A stretch of 64,000 bases of DNA from CAWGGS01 sp963822095 (GTDB taxonomy: Bacteria; Desulfobacterota; Desulfobulbia; Desulfobulbales; Desulfocapsaceae): positions 19,930-83,929 of the forward strand of contig CAWGGS010000044.1 in NCBI GenBank assembly GCA_963822095.1. Direction: 5' to 3'. Below are positions 26,565 to 35,596 of this stretch, one piece after another (the stretch's first letter is position 1; each line of letters begins with the position of its first letter). Under the pieces are notes generated by a model. It saw only the letters and a list, made by a program, of their open reading frames with translations. It ran no database searches and was not told where the DNA came from. The position numbers were made by a program, and so were the translations under genes.

Positions 26565-27829
26565 CACAGGCCTCTGAAAACGATACAACAGTTGGTGCCG
26601 CCGAAACCAAACGAGTTGGAGAGAACGATCTCGTGGGCATGTCTGCGGGCTTTGTTGGGGACCACGTCCAGATCGGTCAGCTTGGGGTCGGGGATATGAT
26701 TGGCTGTCGGCAGCAGGATTTCCCGGCGCATGCCTTCAATGGCAAGAGCCGCTTCGACCGCGGCGGAGGCCCCGAGACTGTGTCCGACCTGGGACTTGTT
26801 TGCTGAGATCGGAATTTTGGACAGGCGGTCGCCGAAGACGGCACGCATACAGTCTGCCTCGGTGGTATCGCCCGCGGGGGTTGATGTGCCGTGAGCGTTG
26901 ATGGCGTCTATATCCCTGGCATCTATTTCCGCATCTTCGATTGCGTCTCCCATGGCCCGGATGATGGTCTTCGAATTGGGTCTGGTGAAATGAACGGCAT
27001 CCGAGTTCCAGCCGATACCGGCCACTTCCGCCCGGGGAATGAGTCCGTTGGCCCGGGCGGCCTCTTCAGCCGCCAGAACGACGACGCCTGCTCCCTCGGC
27101 GAGCACGAAGCCCTTGCGATCGAGACTGAAGGGCCGGGAGGCCTGAGAGGGGTCCTCATAGGAACGGTCTTTGGGGCCGACCTTGATGGTGGCCAGCATA
27201 TTGGCAAAGCCCAGGATGATCTCCGGAGTAAGGCAGGTTTCTGCACCTCCTGCAAGCGCGAAGTCGCAGTCGCCGTCTCTTATCATCCGGGAACCTATGC
27301 CGATGGCGTGATTTCCCGAGGCGCATGCCCCCTGGGGTGAAAAGATCGGCCCGGTAAAGCCCAGCAGCATCCCGGCCTTCCCGGCGGGAAGATTGGCGCA
27401 GAGGTTGGGTAAAAGGTAGGGGCTGACCTTAAGAGGCCCCAGTCTCGTGTAGTTGTCCATGGCGATTCGATAGGCATCCGATCCGTTCAGGGCCGAGCCT
27501 ATCAGACAGGCGGTTCGAGGTCCTGTTTCACCGTCGATGACAAGTCCCGCATCTTCTAAAGCCTGCCTGCACATCTCCATGGTAAGAAAGACGAAGCCCG
27601 CGTTCCACAAAGTGGCCTCTTTCCTGTTCACATAGGAAAAATCGGCAGGATTCCAGTCCGGAATCTCACCGACCACATTGCTGCGGGTCTGCACCTCGCA
27701 TCTACTCAGACGGCGGAACCCGGCCTTGCCTGCCACGGCATTCTCCCAGGTCTTGGCAAAAGTATTGCCAAGTGCGGTGGCAGCGGCATAGCCGAGAACG
27801 ACGACCTTTCTGTTGCGTGGCGCTTTCAT
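26564..27829 (-). CDS. Beta-ketoacyl-ACP synthase (FabF-like)
   Basis: A 421-residue condensing enzyme with the complete Cys-His-His triad: C169 (QGACASGNH), H313 (NAHGTSTPAGD) and H350 (SQVGHSLGASAAVE). The C-terminal SNSFGFGGTNCCIVF is typical of FabF-type synthases. It elongates an acyl chain on ACP with malonyl-ACP. It is 38 bp downstream of another ketosynthase and overlaps the thioesterase gene. The closest functional class is probably the ApeO/ApeR-type synthases of polyene loci. Confidence 0.93.
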   Translation of the reverse strand: MKAPRNRKVVVLGYAAATALGNTFAKTWENAVAGKAGFRRLSRCEVQTRSNVVGEIPDWNPADFSYVNRKEATLWNAGFVFLTMEMCRQALEDAGLVIDGETGPRTACLIGSALNGSDAYRIAMDNYTRLGPLKVSPYLLPNLCANLPAGKAGMLLGFTGPIFSPQGACASGNHAIGIGSRMIRDGDCDFALAGGAETCLTPEIILGFANMLATIKVGPKDRSYEDPSQASRPFSLDRKGFVLAEGAGVVVLAAEEAARANGLIPRAEVAGIGWNSDAVHFTRPNSKTIIRAMGDAIEDAEIDARDIDAINAHGTSTPAGDTTEADCMRAVFGDRLSKIPISANKSQVGHSLGASAAVEAALAIEGMRREILLPTANHIPDPKLTDLDVVPNKARRHAHEIVLSNSFGFGGTNCCIVFRGL

Positions 27830-27866
27830 TGCAGCCCGGCCTCTTGCTCGTGGTTGGTTTTCATAA

Positions 27867-29117
27867 TCAGCCTATCCGTCTGAAGACGGCGCAGGCGTTG
27901 CAGCCGCCGAAACCGAAGGCATTTTTCAACACATGCTCCTGTTCAAGCGCGCGTGCACCTTCGGGTACGCAATCGAGGACTATCTCCGGGTCGGGTTGAT
28001 AATTGATTGTCGGCAGAATCCGGCCTTCTTCCATGCCCCGTAATGCCAGGATGGTCTCGATGACGCTGGATGCTCCCATGGCGTGGCCGATTTGCGATTT
28101 GTTGGCACTGACCGGTGGCGGCACCTCACCGAAGACCGCCTTAAGCGCGTCGCATTCCACCTTGTCACCACTCCGGGTTGAGGTGGCGTGGGCGTTGACC
28201 GCGTCGATGTCGCCGACTGCAACCCCTGCATCCTTGATGGCCTCATCCATACAGCGATGGATGGTTTCCAGATAGGGCATGACGAAGTGGTGGGCATCCG
28301 AAGTCATTGACCAGCCGGCCAATTCGATGGCGTAGTCGAGGCCGTGGGTTTTGGCAAATTCCCTGGTGGTGAGAATGACGGCGCCGGCTCCCTCGGAAAC
28401 AATAAACCCGCGGCGATTCAGGGAAAAAGGACGGCTTGCTTTGGCCGGTGCTTCACCTTCCTGGCCTTTTTTGGGATTAAAGACACCGTTCATGGTAAAA
28501 AAGCCGGCGATTATCGGCTCCACAAGAGAGCAGTCCACTGCCCCGCAAATGACCACATCGGCACGATTCTGCGCGAGCAGCATGGCGCCGACCAGCATCG
28601 AGGTCAGCCCGGTGGCACAGGCGGTGATGGTTGAGGTAATGGGCCCTTGGGCACCTGTATGCATGGCAACCTTGCCGCCGATCATGTTGATGCAGGAGTT
28701 GGGATTGGTGTACGGGTGCGGTAAGCGGTTTTCCGCCTGAAGTTTCCTGTCGGCAAGCAAAATCGCGTCAAGCCCGCCAACCGCCGAGCTGTAGGTTACG
28801 GCCACCCGGGGAGCAAGGGTTTTGTCGATTACAATCTTGCTGCGCTCAAGTGCCCGTGTCACTGACAGCATTCCGTATTTGAAGATCGGGGAAAACCAGG
28901 CCGCTTGATGCCTAGCGGAGAGAAAGGGGTATGGTTCCTGATCGATATCGGGAACCTGACCGGCGACATGCACCGGGAAATCGTCTTTTACGGCAAATCG
29001 GGTGAGCGGACCGATACCGCTCTCTCCTAAAAGAGCACGTTGCCACTGTGCATCCATGTCGCTGCCCAGCGGTGATATGGCGTCATAACCGACTATGACC
29101 GCTCTTTTATTCTCCAT
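27867..29117 (-). CDS. Beta-ketoacyl-ACP synthase (FabF-like), second gene
   Basis: A 416-residue condensing enzyme with an intact triad: C167 (TITACATGLTS), H310 (NAHATSTRSGD) and H345 (SQIGHAMGASSVIE). It is clearly paralogous to the gene directly downstream but distinct in sequence, so the two probably differ in chain-length or substrate range. The start at 29117 gives the standard N-terminus (MENKRAVIVGYDAISPLG). It lies 17 bp after the radical SAM gene at 29135-30133 in the same operon. Confidence 0.92.
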   Translation of the reverse strand: MENKRAVIVGYDAISPLGSDMDAQWQRALLGESGIGPLTRFAVKDDFPVHVAGQVPDIDQEPYPFLSARHQAAWFSPIFKYGMLSVTRALERSKIVIDKTLAPRVAVTYSSAVGGLDAILLADRKLQAENRLPHPYTNPNSCINMIGGKVAMHTGAQGPITSTITACATGLTSMLVGAMLLAQNRADVVICGAVDCSLVEPIIAGFFTMNGVFNPKKGQEGEAPAKASRPFSLNRRGFIVSEGAGAVILTTREFAKTHGLDYAIELAGWSMTSDAHHFVMPYLETIHRCMDEAIKDAGVAVGDIDAVNAHATSTRSGDKVECDALKAVFGEVPPPVSANKSQIGHAMGASSVIETILALRGMEEGRILPTINYQPDPEIVLDCVPEGARALEQEHVLKNAFGFGGCNACAVFRRIG

Positions 29118-29134
29118 GAACAACCAAAGAGGAT

Positions 29135-30133
29135 TTACCAGGGAATGAAACGATAGAGTTTGGCGAACATCTCGTAGACCTCGATCCAGTTCTGGAGATC
29201 TTGTGAGGTGTTCATATGTGCCCGTTTGTTGACCATGACCCAGCTCATATGGGCTGCCCCGTCTTTGCATGTTGAGCAGTCTCGGGTCTCGGAGGTACAG
29301 CAGCGGTGCATGGTCTTGAGATCCGAGGCCCAGCGTATGAAGTTGGTCAACCGTTTCGGACGGGGCTCTCTTTTATCGATGGGTTCAGTCACCGAGGGGC
29401 ATTCCATCCAGCCGAAGGGCCTGCCGAACATGGCGCCGGTGGTGATGATCTTGTGGTAGTATTTGGAAGAAATGACCGTCTCGGGGTAGCTTTCCAGCAT
29501 GGTGTCCATCTCGTCGCGCACGGCCTTCAGTTCTTCCGGTTTCCAGGAGAAACCGTCAACGCCTTCATCGTTGGAGAGCAGCTGCATGTGGACCTTGAGC
29601 CCGACATCTTTGATCTTGCGAATGATTTTTTCGGTCTGGCCAAGCTGTTTCGGGGTGATGGTATACAGGTAGTAGGCATTGGGGTCACCGCCGTAGTTGG
29701 CACTGGAGATGGCAAAGGTGTCCTTGCCTCGTAATATCTTTTCGTCTTCCTCGTCTCCCCACAGGGATATGCCGACCATCAGATCTGGAAAACGCTCTCG
29801 ATCAACCTTGATGATGCCGTTGGTGGCGCAGAAGGTCGGCAGGCGTTTGTAAAAGGCCTCGATCCGGTCGGGGCAGAGGGTGGGTTCTCCGCCAATCAGG
29901 ATGGCCAGGTTGACTCCACGGGTCATCTCGCGTTCGACAAAGTCTTCCCACCTGGTGGTGTCTTTTTCCTCTGAAGCGACGGTATGCTCACCGGAAGAAA
30001 AGAAAAAACATCCCTTGCACCTGAGATTGCAGCGATCAGTCACATCGTAAATGGAGCTTCTGATGTTGAGCCTGGAAATTTTTTTGTAGCGCTCGTACCA
30101 GTGGGCATCGAGCAGAGAGCTTACGGTTTTCAT
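29135..30133 (-). CDS. Radical SAM enzyme (pair member 1)
   Basis: A 332-residue radical SAM protein with C35-NLR-C39-KG-C42 (YDVTDRCNLRCKGCFFF) and IGGEPTLCPDRIE as the GGE element. The C-terminus has extra cysteines (ECPSV; HRCCTSETRDCSTCKDG), suggesting auxiliary iron-sulfur ligands. It is a diverged paralogue of the next gene: both share the wrapped YD-T-RCN-RC-GC motif, SxWG and a CC...DC..C tail. No close characterised relative is recognised. Position between ketosynthases and ACP suggests action on an ACP-bound acyl chain (inference). Confidence 0.87.
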   Translation of the reverse strand: MKTVSSLLDAHWYERYKKISRLNIRSSIYDVTDRCNLRCKGCFFFSSGEHTVASEEKDTTRWEDFVEREMTRGVNLAILIGGEPTLCPDRIEAFYKRLPTFCATNGIIKVDRERFPDLMVGISLWGDEEDEKILRGKDTFAISSANYGGDPNAYYLYTITPKQLGQTEKIIRKIKDVGLKVHMQLLSNDEGVDGFSWKPEELKAVRDEMDTMLESYPETVISSKYYHKIITTGAMFGRPFGWMECPSVTEPIDKREPRPKRLTNFIRWASDLKTMHRCCTSETRDCSTCKDGAAHMSWVMVNKRAHMNTSQDLQNWIEVYEMFAKLYRFIPW

Positions 30134-30146
30134 AATGGCGTTCTGG

Positions 30147-31211
30147 CTATTGGCCTCCTGGTGGATCGATCGGATGAGTGAGGAGATTGGCACCTTTCTC
30201 ATATCCCCGCACCCAGACCGCAAGGTAGGTATCGACATAGTCCAGCCAGGCGGAAAAGGTTTTTGCATCTGTGGCATGGCGGAACATTCGCGCTGTAACC
30301 ACGGCGCTTCCTGCGGCATAGTGCCTGCAATCGACGCAATCAGTATCCGGGACACAGCAGGCAGCGTCCCGATCCCACTTCAGGTCGGTTCGGTACTGGC
30401 GAAACGACCTGCCCAGTCCGATGGCGGTGGACGGATTCATGCGCGGATAGGGGCAGGAAAACAGGTCATGCAGCCCCTGCCGGTTGGTATGGGCGACAAT
30501 ATTATAATGGGAGAAGAGAACGGTCTGCGGAAAATCGACCAAGAGTCCGGCCATCATCTCTCCGGTACGTGCAAGAGACTCGGATGTGTGACGCAACGGA
30601 CCATCATACCCGACGGGTGCCGAAAACATGTTGAACGTGATCTGCTGACCCTTCTCTGAAAGGGTTTGAGTAATTTCCCTGGCCTCGTCGATGTTGTGCG
30701 GGGTGAAGGTGTAGACAAAGATAGCCCGCGGATCTTCCTGGTAATTGTCCATCTGCCGCTGGAGCATATGTCCGGCCTTTCGTATCTCTTTGCTGGTCCG
30801 GTCGTTTCCCCAGACGGAGATGTGAATGCGGTAGTCAATATCACGGGGAATCGGCTGCAAGCCGTTGGTGGCAATTGCCCCCCATGGAATGTGTTTGTAA
30901 CAGATTCGGCATAACTCGGGTACAAGTGACGGTTCAGCACCGGCCAGCACGGCAAAGGTGATGCCGCGCTTCTTTTCGGCCACCATCAACTCATTCCAGG
31001 CCCCCTCGTCCACGTTATCTTCGGCGAATTGCTTTTCACCGGTGAAGTAATAACACCCTTCGCAACGGATGTTGCAGCGAGACGTCATATCGTAGGTGGA
31101 TTCCCGGAGGAAAAAATAGTGACGGACCTTTTCCCATCTCTTGCGGATTGCCGGCTCGGCAATGATGTCGGTGAATTTGCAGCTCTCCGTGGAGACTGTC
31201 TTTCCGATCAT
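30147..31211 (-). CDS. Radical SAM enzyme (pair member 2)
   Basis: A 354-residue radical SAM protein with C46-NIR-C50-EG-C53 (YDMTSRCNIRCEGCYYF), LAGAEPSLVPEL in place of GGE, ISVWGNDRTSKEI, and a C-terminal cysteine set (ACCVPDTDCVDCRHY). It parallels the neighbouring radical SAM protein along its length. Its start lies directly after the ACP stop, so ACP and enzyme are coupled. Tandem paralogous radical SAM enzymes next to an ACP suggest successive radical steps on one carrier-bound substrate. Confidence 0.87.
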   Translation of the reverse strand: MIGKTVSTESCKFTDIIAEPAIRKRWEKVRHYFFLRESTYDMTSRCNIRCEGCYYFTGEKQFAEDNVDEGAWNELMVAEKKRGITFAVLAGAEPSLVPELCRICYKHIPWGAIATNGLQPIPRDIDYRIHISVWGNDRTSKEIRKAGHMLQRQMDNYQEDPRAIFVYTFTPHNIDEAREITQTLSEKGQQITFNMFSAPVGYDGPLRHTSESLARTGEMMAGLLVDFPQTVLFSHYNIVAHTNRQGLHDLFSCPYPRMNPSTAIGLGRSFRQYRTDLKWDRDAACCVPDTDCVDCRHYAAGSAVVTARMFRHATDAKTFSAWLDYVDTYLAVWVRGYEKGANLLTHPIDPPGGQ

Positions 31212-31478
31212 TTATTCATCACCACTCAGCTTGTCGCCGACATATTCGGCTATGATACGGATTGTGGTCAATTTGGGATAATCATCTTCATCAATCTGGA
31301 TGCCAAACTCGTCCCTGATGACCAGGGCAATGGTCGCAAGGTCCATGCTGTCAATGCCCACCTCATCGACCAGATCGAGGTCGGGGTTGAAGGTGGTCGG
31401 GGTAACATCTTCCAGTTTGAGTTCATTGATGATGATTTCGGCGATGCGGATAATTGTTTGATCGATGGCAATGGTCAT
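31212..31478 (-). CDS. Acyl carrier protein
   Basis: An 88-residue ACP. The phosphopantetheine-attachment motif is GIDS44MD, inside the helix after an acidic loop (FNPDLDLVDEV). The N-terminal start overlaps the stop of the FabZ-like gene by 4 bp (ATGA). It is directly followed by the radical SAM pair, suggesting it carries their substrate. It differs strongly from the other two ACPs in the locus, so each may serve a separate step. Confidence 0.93.
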   Translation of the reverse strand: MTIAIDQTIIRIAEIIINELKLEDVTPTTFNPDLDLVDEVGIDSMDLATIALVIRDEFGIQIDEDDYPKLTTIRIIAEYVGDKLSGDE

Positions 31479-31840
31479 GATGTTTTTTCGAGTGATTGTT
31501 TTTCGGCCAAGGATATCGTGCCTGAGCAGACATCCTGCATTTCACTTGTTATTCTGAAGGTATACTGGTTCGTTTTTGCTTTTGTCGAGACGTGGATTTC
31601 AAGCCGCTCGCCGGGCTGAACAATTTTTTTGAACTTTACCCTTCTCAGTGCTTTTATGCAAAGATTTTCCTGTCTTGCTAGAGCAATAACCTCGGCTATC
31701 ATGTTTAGCTGGGCAATACCCGGCAGAATGGGATTGTCGGGAAAATGACCCGTAAACCATGGTGAACCGTCACTGACAGTGACCTGGGCCGAAAGTGTAC
31801 TGTCGGCATTTTTTTTCAAACTGAGCAAGGAATACCACAT
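31475..31840 (-). CDS. FabZ/ApeP-like 3-hydroxyacyl-ACP dehydratase
   Basis: A 121-residue single-hotdog protein with the FabZ catalytic loop WFTGH32FPDNPILPGIAQLNMI (H32 as the catalytic His). The central LRRVKFKKIVQPGERLEI strand is also typical. It is shorter than FabZ (~150) because the usual N-terminal segment is missing, so the start (ATG 31840) was checked; there is no better upstream start. Coupled by ATGA overlap to the ACP gene. Confidence 0.88.
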   Translation of the reverse strand: MWYSLLSLKKNADSTLSAQVTVSDGSPWFTGHFPDNPILPGIAQLNMIAEVIALARQENLCIKALRRVKFKKIVQPGERLEIHVSTKAKTNQYTFRITSEMQDVCSGTISLAEKQSLEKTS

Positions 31841-31849
31841 GTTAAAGTG

Positions 31850-32047
31850 TCATGTCCATAGTAAAATGTCAGGGTTTGCAATTCCACCGGACGTCGGTGT
31901 GCAAGCGACCGGTTTTTTCCATGAAATGTCATTGGAGATTGGTTCTGGGAAACGGTTTTCGGCGGACGGCTCGTGGGTAATACCCTGGTGTCTCAATTCG
32001 CCTGACGTGCAGCATCCGAGAGCAGTAAAGATAGATTGCGGTTTCAT
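31850..32047 (-). CDS. Small 65-residue protein, unknown
   Basis: A short frame in the minus-strand operon between the B12 radical SAM gene and the FabZ-like gene. It has a plausible ribosome site (GAGGG six bases before the ATG) and codon use like its neighbours. It contains a Cys-Cys pair (LGCCTSGEL) and one further Cys, no signal peptide, and no recognisable family. The first 15 residues (IFTALGCCTS) faintly recall a ketosynthase N-terminus, so it could be a ketosynthase remnant. Its placement among radical SAM genes also allows a peptide-substrate idea, but there is no direct support. Confidence 0.45.
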   Translation of the reverse strand: MKPQSIFTALGCCTSGELRHQGITHEPSAENRFPEPISNDISWKKPVACTPTSGGIANPDILLWT

Positions 32048-32087
32048 GAGCCACCCTCAAGTCGGATGTTTTGTGAAATCTTCGTTT

Positions 32088-33434
32088 CTACAGTGCCAAA
32101 TATTCCCATAATGGGCCGGTAAAGCCACGCTTGTAAAGGGTACTCAGCGTCTTCGTCACCTGTTCGTCTTCGGAACCGGTCATCCAGTTTTTACGTCCTG
32201 CCGCCCGTTTATTGACAAGTGATCGAATTGCCTCTGACCCAATACCGTCCGGTTGATAAAATACGGGCTGCAGAAGATCTGTTTGAAGATCGATCTTTTT
32301 CTCGGCAAGGGCCATGTCGTAGAGGGTGGTTCCCGGATAGATTCTAATCCCTATAAAAAAGAAAAACACTGATTTTTTAAGATGTTCGATGGCATCGAGC
32401 GTTTCGGAAACTGTTTGTTCAGACTCTTTCGGACCGCCAAGGAGAAAATAATGGGCGACATTGAGACCGGCTTTCCTGGCCTGTTGGTGGGCGAGAAAGA
32501 CGTCTTCCACCCGAAAGGGTTTGCGGTAGGACTCAAGCATGACCCTGGAGAGAGATTCGGTTCCGAACTCCACATGGCGGCAGCCGGCTTCGGCCATTAT
32601 AGTAAAATACCTCTCCGGAAGCCGTATGGGTGCGAAAAAGGCACCCCAGGGGAGGGAAAGCCCGGAATCCTTCAACGCCTGGGCCACGTCAAGGCTGTGG
32701 CGCACATCGGAATTGAAGGCGGAATCTGTAAAAAAGAGGTATTTGGCTCCGGCGTGCGCAAGCTCCAGTGCAGTCTCGGCCACCTCCTGTGGGTCGATGA
32801 GACGATGGTTCTTCCCCTCGATGTGGGGGTAAGAACAGTAGATGCAGCGAAAAGAACATCCCCTTTTTGTTTGCAGGTTGAGCATCCCACCGTTTTGCAG
32901 GTAGTATGGAATATGGGCCGCGTCCCGGGAAAATCTACGATCTTGTCTTCCCTGCCAGGGGAGAGGTCTGTCGCTTGATTTTCCCACTGAAATCACCCCT
33001 GGGATTTCAGTGGGATCGCTGCCGGTGGCCAGAGCTTCCACAAAGAGGGCAAAACGTTCTCCTTCTCCGACAATACCGTAATCCACACCGAGCAAGGTAA
33101 GAATCCTCTCCGGCATTATGGTAAATCCGCTGCCCCCGCATACGAAAACGGCGGACGAGTGTTCTCTCAACCGTTGCACAAAGCCTGAATAGTTATGGAG
33201 AAAGTACAGGGGATCCCCGGAGTCGGTATTGTCGATGTTGCGAATTGATATACCAATGATATCGGGATGAAAGCCTTTTATTACTCCAAGCAGTTCATCC
33301 ATGCTTAAGCTCAGCATATCAGCAATTCGTACCTCATGCTCTTGGGGTATGGCTCCGGCCACATAATCGAGACCGATGGGATACACCGGATACGGGGCCT
33401 TGAGTGTGTTTGGAGAGATAAGCAGGATCTTCAT
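32088..33434 (-). CDS. B12-binding-type radical SAM enzyme
   Basis: A 448-residue protein with an N-terminal cobalamin-binding-type domain (MKILLISPNTLKAPYPVYPIG; FVCGGSGFTIMPE; YGIVGEGERF) and a radical SAM core with C-SFR-C-IY-C (KRGCSFRCIYCSYP) near residue 196. HVEFGTESL, YFLLGGPKES and IRIYPGTTLYD are the usual later elements. The order of domains is that of methyltransferase- or cyclase-type class B enzymes. Its start overlaps the KS-CLF stop by 4 bp. Confidence 0.9.
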   Translation of the reverse strand: MKILLISPNTLKAPYPVYPIGLDYVAGAIPQEHEVRIADMLSLSMDELLGVIKGFHPDIIGISIRNIDNTDSGDPLYFLHNYSGFVQRLREHSSAVFVCGGSGFTIMPERILTLLGVDYGIVGEGERFALFVEALATGSDPTEIPGVISVGKSSDRPLPWQGRQDRRFSRDAAHIPYYLQNGGMLNLQTKRGCSFRCIYCSYPHIEGKNHRLIDPQEVAETALELAHAGAKYLFFTDSAFNSDVRHSLDVAQALKDSGLSLPWGAFFAPIRLPERYFTIMAEAGCRHVEFGTESLSRVMLESYRKPFRVEDVFLAHQQARKAGLNVAHYFLLGGPKESEQTVSETLDAIEHLKKSVFFFFIGIRIYPGTTLYDMALAEKKIDLQTDLLQPVFYQPDGIGSEAIRSLVNKRAAGRKNWMTGSEDEQVTKTLSTLYKRGFTGPLWEYLAL

Positions 33435-35596
33435 GGCTTATGAAATTCCATGGCGGTAAGGTAATCGCCGGTCCCAAGGACGAGGATTTTACTGCCGGAC
33501 CCAAGCAGGATGTCGTCGTCTCCTATAATCGCACCGGGGATGCGACCGGCATCAAGATAGGCCGCGGCGAGCACTGCGGCCACTGCTGAGGCCGAGGCAA
33601 ATTCGCCCAGGAGATTCCGATATCGCCAGAGTGGAACCCGTCTGTCGCTGGAGCCTAGAAAAGCCTCTACCTGTCTTTCTCCCGACTCGGACATTGAAGC
33701 GGGAATGCCTGCGAATACGGCAGCGTATTCGTCGATTGACCGTTTTGCCCCTCCCCATGCTTCGAGGAGTTTTTCAGGGGCATCTGGGGGGGCGTTTCGT
33801 CCATAAAAGAGCAGGCGGATCAAGCATCGTGCCTGCCTTTGGTCCCTGTTGACCAGCAGCGCACCGCCGCCGTCGGCCAGGAGGCTGCCCGGGGCGATGG
33901 AGGGATCCAGGAGGGGTGACAGGTGGTTGTGTCCTTCGTCGGCGCCCAGCAGCAGTGCAGACCCGCAATCGGCATCCAGCAGTTCGTTTGCCGCCAAAAG
34001 GGCCTGTTCAAAGGAATAGTCGCCGCCGCTTACGGTGATATTGGCGCCTGTGGCACCGAGGAAGATCGCGATCTGGCTGGCGGAGCTGTTGTGGACCGAG
34101 CCGATAAAGTCGGTGGGACTGGGAAACTGTTCGCCGGATTCGTTGAGACGGCCTAGAAAATCCGCCGTCTCCGACAGTGCCCCCCATCCGGTGCCCATGA
34201 ACACCGACGAGGGTTTGTCTTCTGCCTGGGCGTCATCGCAGGCTGAGGATGCGAGAGCAAGCGATATACGGGCCAGGCGTTTGAGGCGCCTGATGAGTCG
34301 GGGAGGAAGGTTTCCCCCCAGTCTGTCGGTTGCAAGCATTCCGGCAACCGGGGCTCCGGTGCAAAGTTGAGCCAGTGTCGTCTCTTTCAGACCGCATCCG
34401 GTGAGACAGGCACTGCCGTGCACGGCCAAGGGACCGTTGGGCAAAGAGGCAGTGGCACCGGAAACCGTGTCCGATCTTCCGATGACCAGGGAGGCGTTGT
34501 TGCCACCGAAGCCGAAGGAATTCGATAAAACGGTTCGGACAGGGCTTTCGACCGGATTAACGACAGGATTCAGGCCGAGGGCAGGGTCCGGTTGCCTGCA
34601 GCCGGTGTTGCCCGGGATGAATCCATGGGATACCGCAAGTCCTGCCACAACAGCCTCGATCGCTCCGGCAGCAGCCAGACTGTGCCCCGTTGCGCCTTTG
34701 ATGGAAGACAGGGGCGGAGGTGACGGGAAAAGGGCATGGATTGCTTTGGCCTCTGCGAGGTCGTTATCCACGGTTCCTGTGCCGTGCAGATTTATATAAT
34801 CGACAGCGGACGGCCCGGTTGCGGCATCGGCCAGGGCGCTTTCCATGGCGATGAAGGCGCCTTTTCCTTCGGGATGTGGAGCTGCGGGGTGGTAGGCGTC
34901 GCAGGAAAGACCGGCTCCGAGGATGATGGCAAGAGGGTTTTCCGGGAGGATTGAAGTCAGCAGGAGCATGGCGGCCCCTTCGGCAACCGTGGTTCCCTGC
35001 CTTGAGGCGTCCAGAGGCCTGCATCCTCTTTGATCGACCAGCTGCAGCGAGTGAAATCCAAAATAGGTCAGCCTGCTCAGTGAATCGACACCGCCTGCAA
35101 GTATAGTCTCCATTTTCCCGGTACGCAGCAGGCGCACGGCCAGGGCGATGGCAGCAGCACTTGACGAACAGGCCGTGGAGGTGATAATCGCGGGTCCGGT
35201 ACAGCCGCAGATTCCTGCTATATCTTCGGCGACACTTGAGAGGCCGTGATAGCGGTACCTTTTTTTGTCGGTGATAGATTCTCGTAAAAGGTGCTCCGTG
35301 GTCAGTATGCCGCCGGTGGTGCAGCCGAGTATCACCGCATCCGGCGGGTGGGGGCAGCCTTCCATGGCTATCAGTGCTGCTTCGCGTGCCAGCTGATGGG
35401 TTCTCGGTAAAGGCGACTCCGACTTCAGATCCGGGACTTGTCCAACCGGCAGGGGGGCGCCGTGGAGGAGGGCAAAAATCTTGAGTGGAGCGATGGCAGA
35501 CCTGTTTTCCCGAAGGGCCTGTGCCGTTTCGTCAAGCCCCCTGCCGAGGGGACTTATGATCCCGGTGCGGGCTATGTACACCGGTTTGCCGGTCAA
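33431..35596 (-). CDS. Ketosynthase-chain length factor fusion
   Basis: A 721-residue fusion of two condensing-enzyme modules. The first (1-~375) is a complete ketosynthase: C143 (STACSSSAAA), H271 (NLHGTGTVDND), H305 (GATGHSLAAAGAIE). The second (~390-721) has a thiolase-fold layout but no catalytic Cys: TVSGGDYSFEQAL places Asp526/Tyr527 where the Cys would be, and the His motifs are missing. That is the pattern of the chain length factors that pair with ketosynthases in type II PKS and aryl polyene systems, where the two are separate genes. ATGA overlap with the ACP upstream. Confidence 0.87.
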   Translation of the reverse strand: MTGKPVYIARTGIISPLGRGLDETAQALRENRSAIAPLKIFALLHGAPLPVGQVPDLKSESPLPRTHQLAREAALIAMEGCPHPPDAVILGCTTGGILTTEHLLRESITDKKRYRYHGLSSVAEDIAGICGCTGPAIITSTACSSSAAAIALAVRLLRTGKMETILAGGVDSLSRLTYFGFHSLQLVDQRGCRPLDASRQGTTVAEGAAMLLLTSILPENPLAIILGAGLSCDAYHPAAPHPEGKGAFIAMESALADAATGPSAVDYINLHGTGTVDNDLAEAKAIHALFPSPPPLSSIKGATGHSLAAAGAIEAVVAGLAVSHGFIPGNTGCRQPDPALGLNPVVNPVESPVRTVLSNSFGFGGNNASLVIGRSDTVSGATASLPNGPLAVHGSACLTGCGLKETTLAQLCTGAPVAGMLATDRLGGNLPPRLIRRLKRLARISLALASSACDDAQAEDKPSSVFMGTGWGALSETADFLGRLNESGEQFPSPTDFIGSVHNSSASQIAIFLGATGANITVSGGDYSFEQALLAANELLDADCGSALLLGADEGHNHLSPLLDPSIAPGSLLADGGGALLVNRDQRQARCLIRLLFYGRNAPPDAPEKLLEAWGGAKRSIDEYAAVFAGIPASMSESGERQVEAFLGSSDRRVPLWRYRNLLGEFASASAVAAVLAAAYLDAGRIPGAIIGDDDILLGSGSKILVLGTGDYLTAMEFHKP

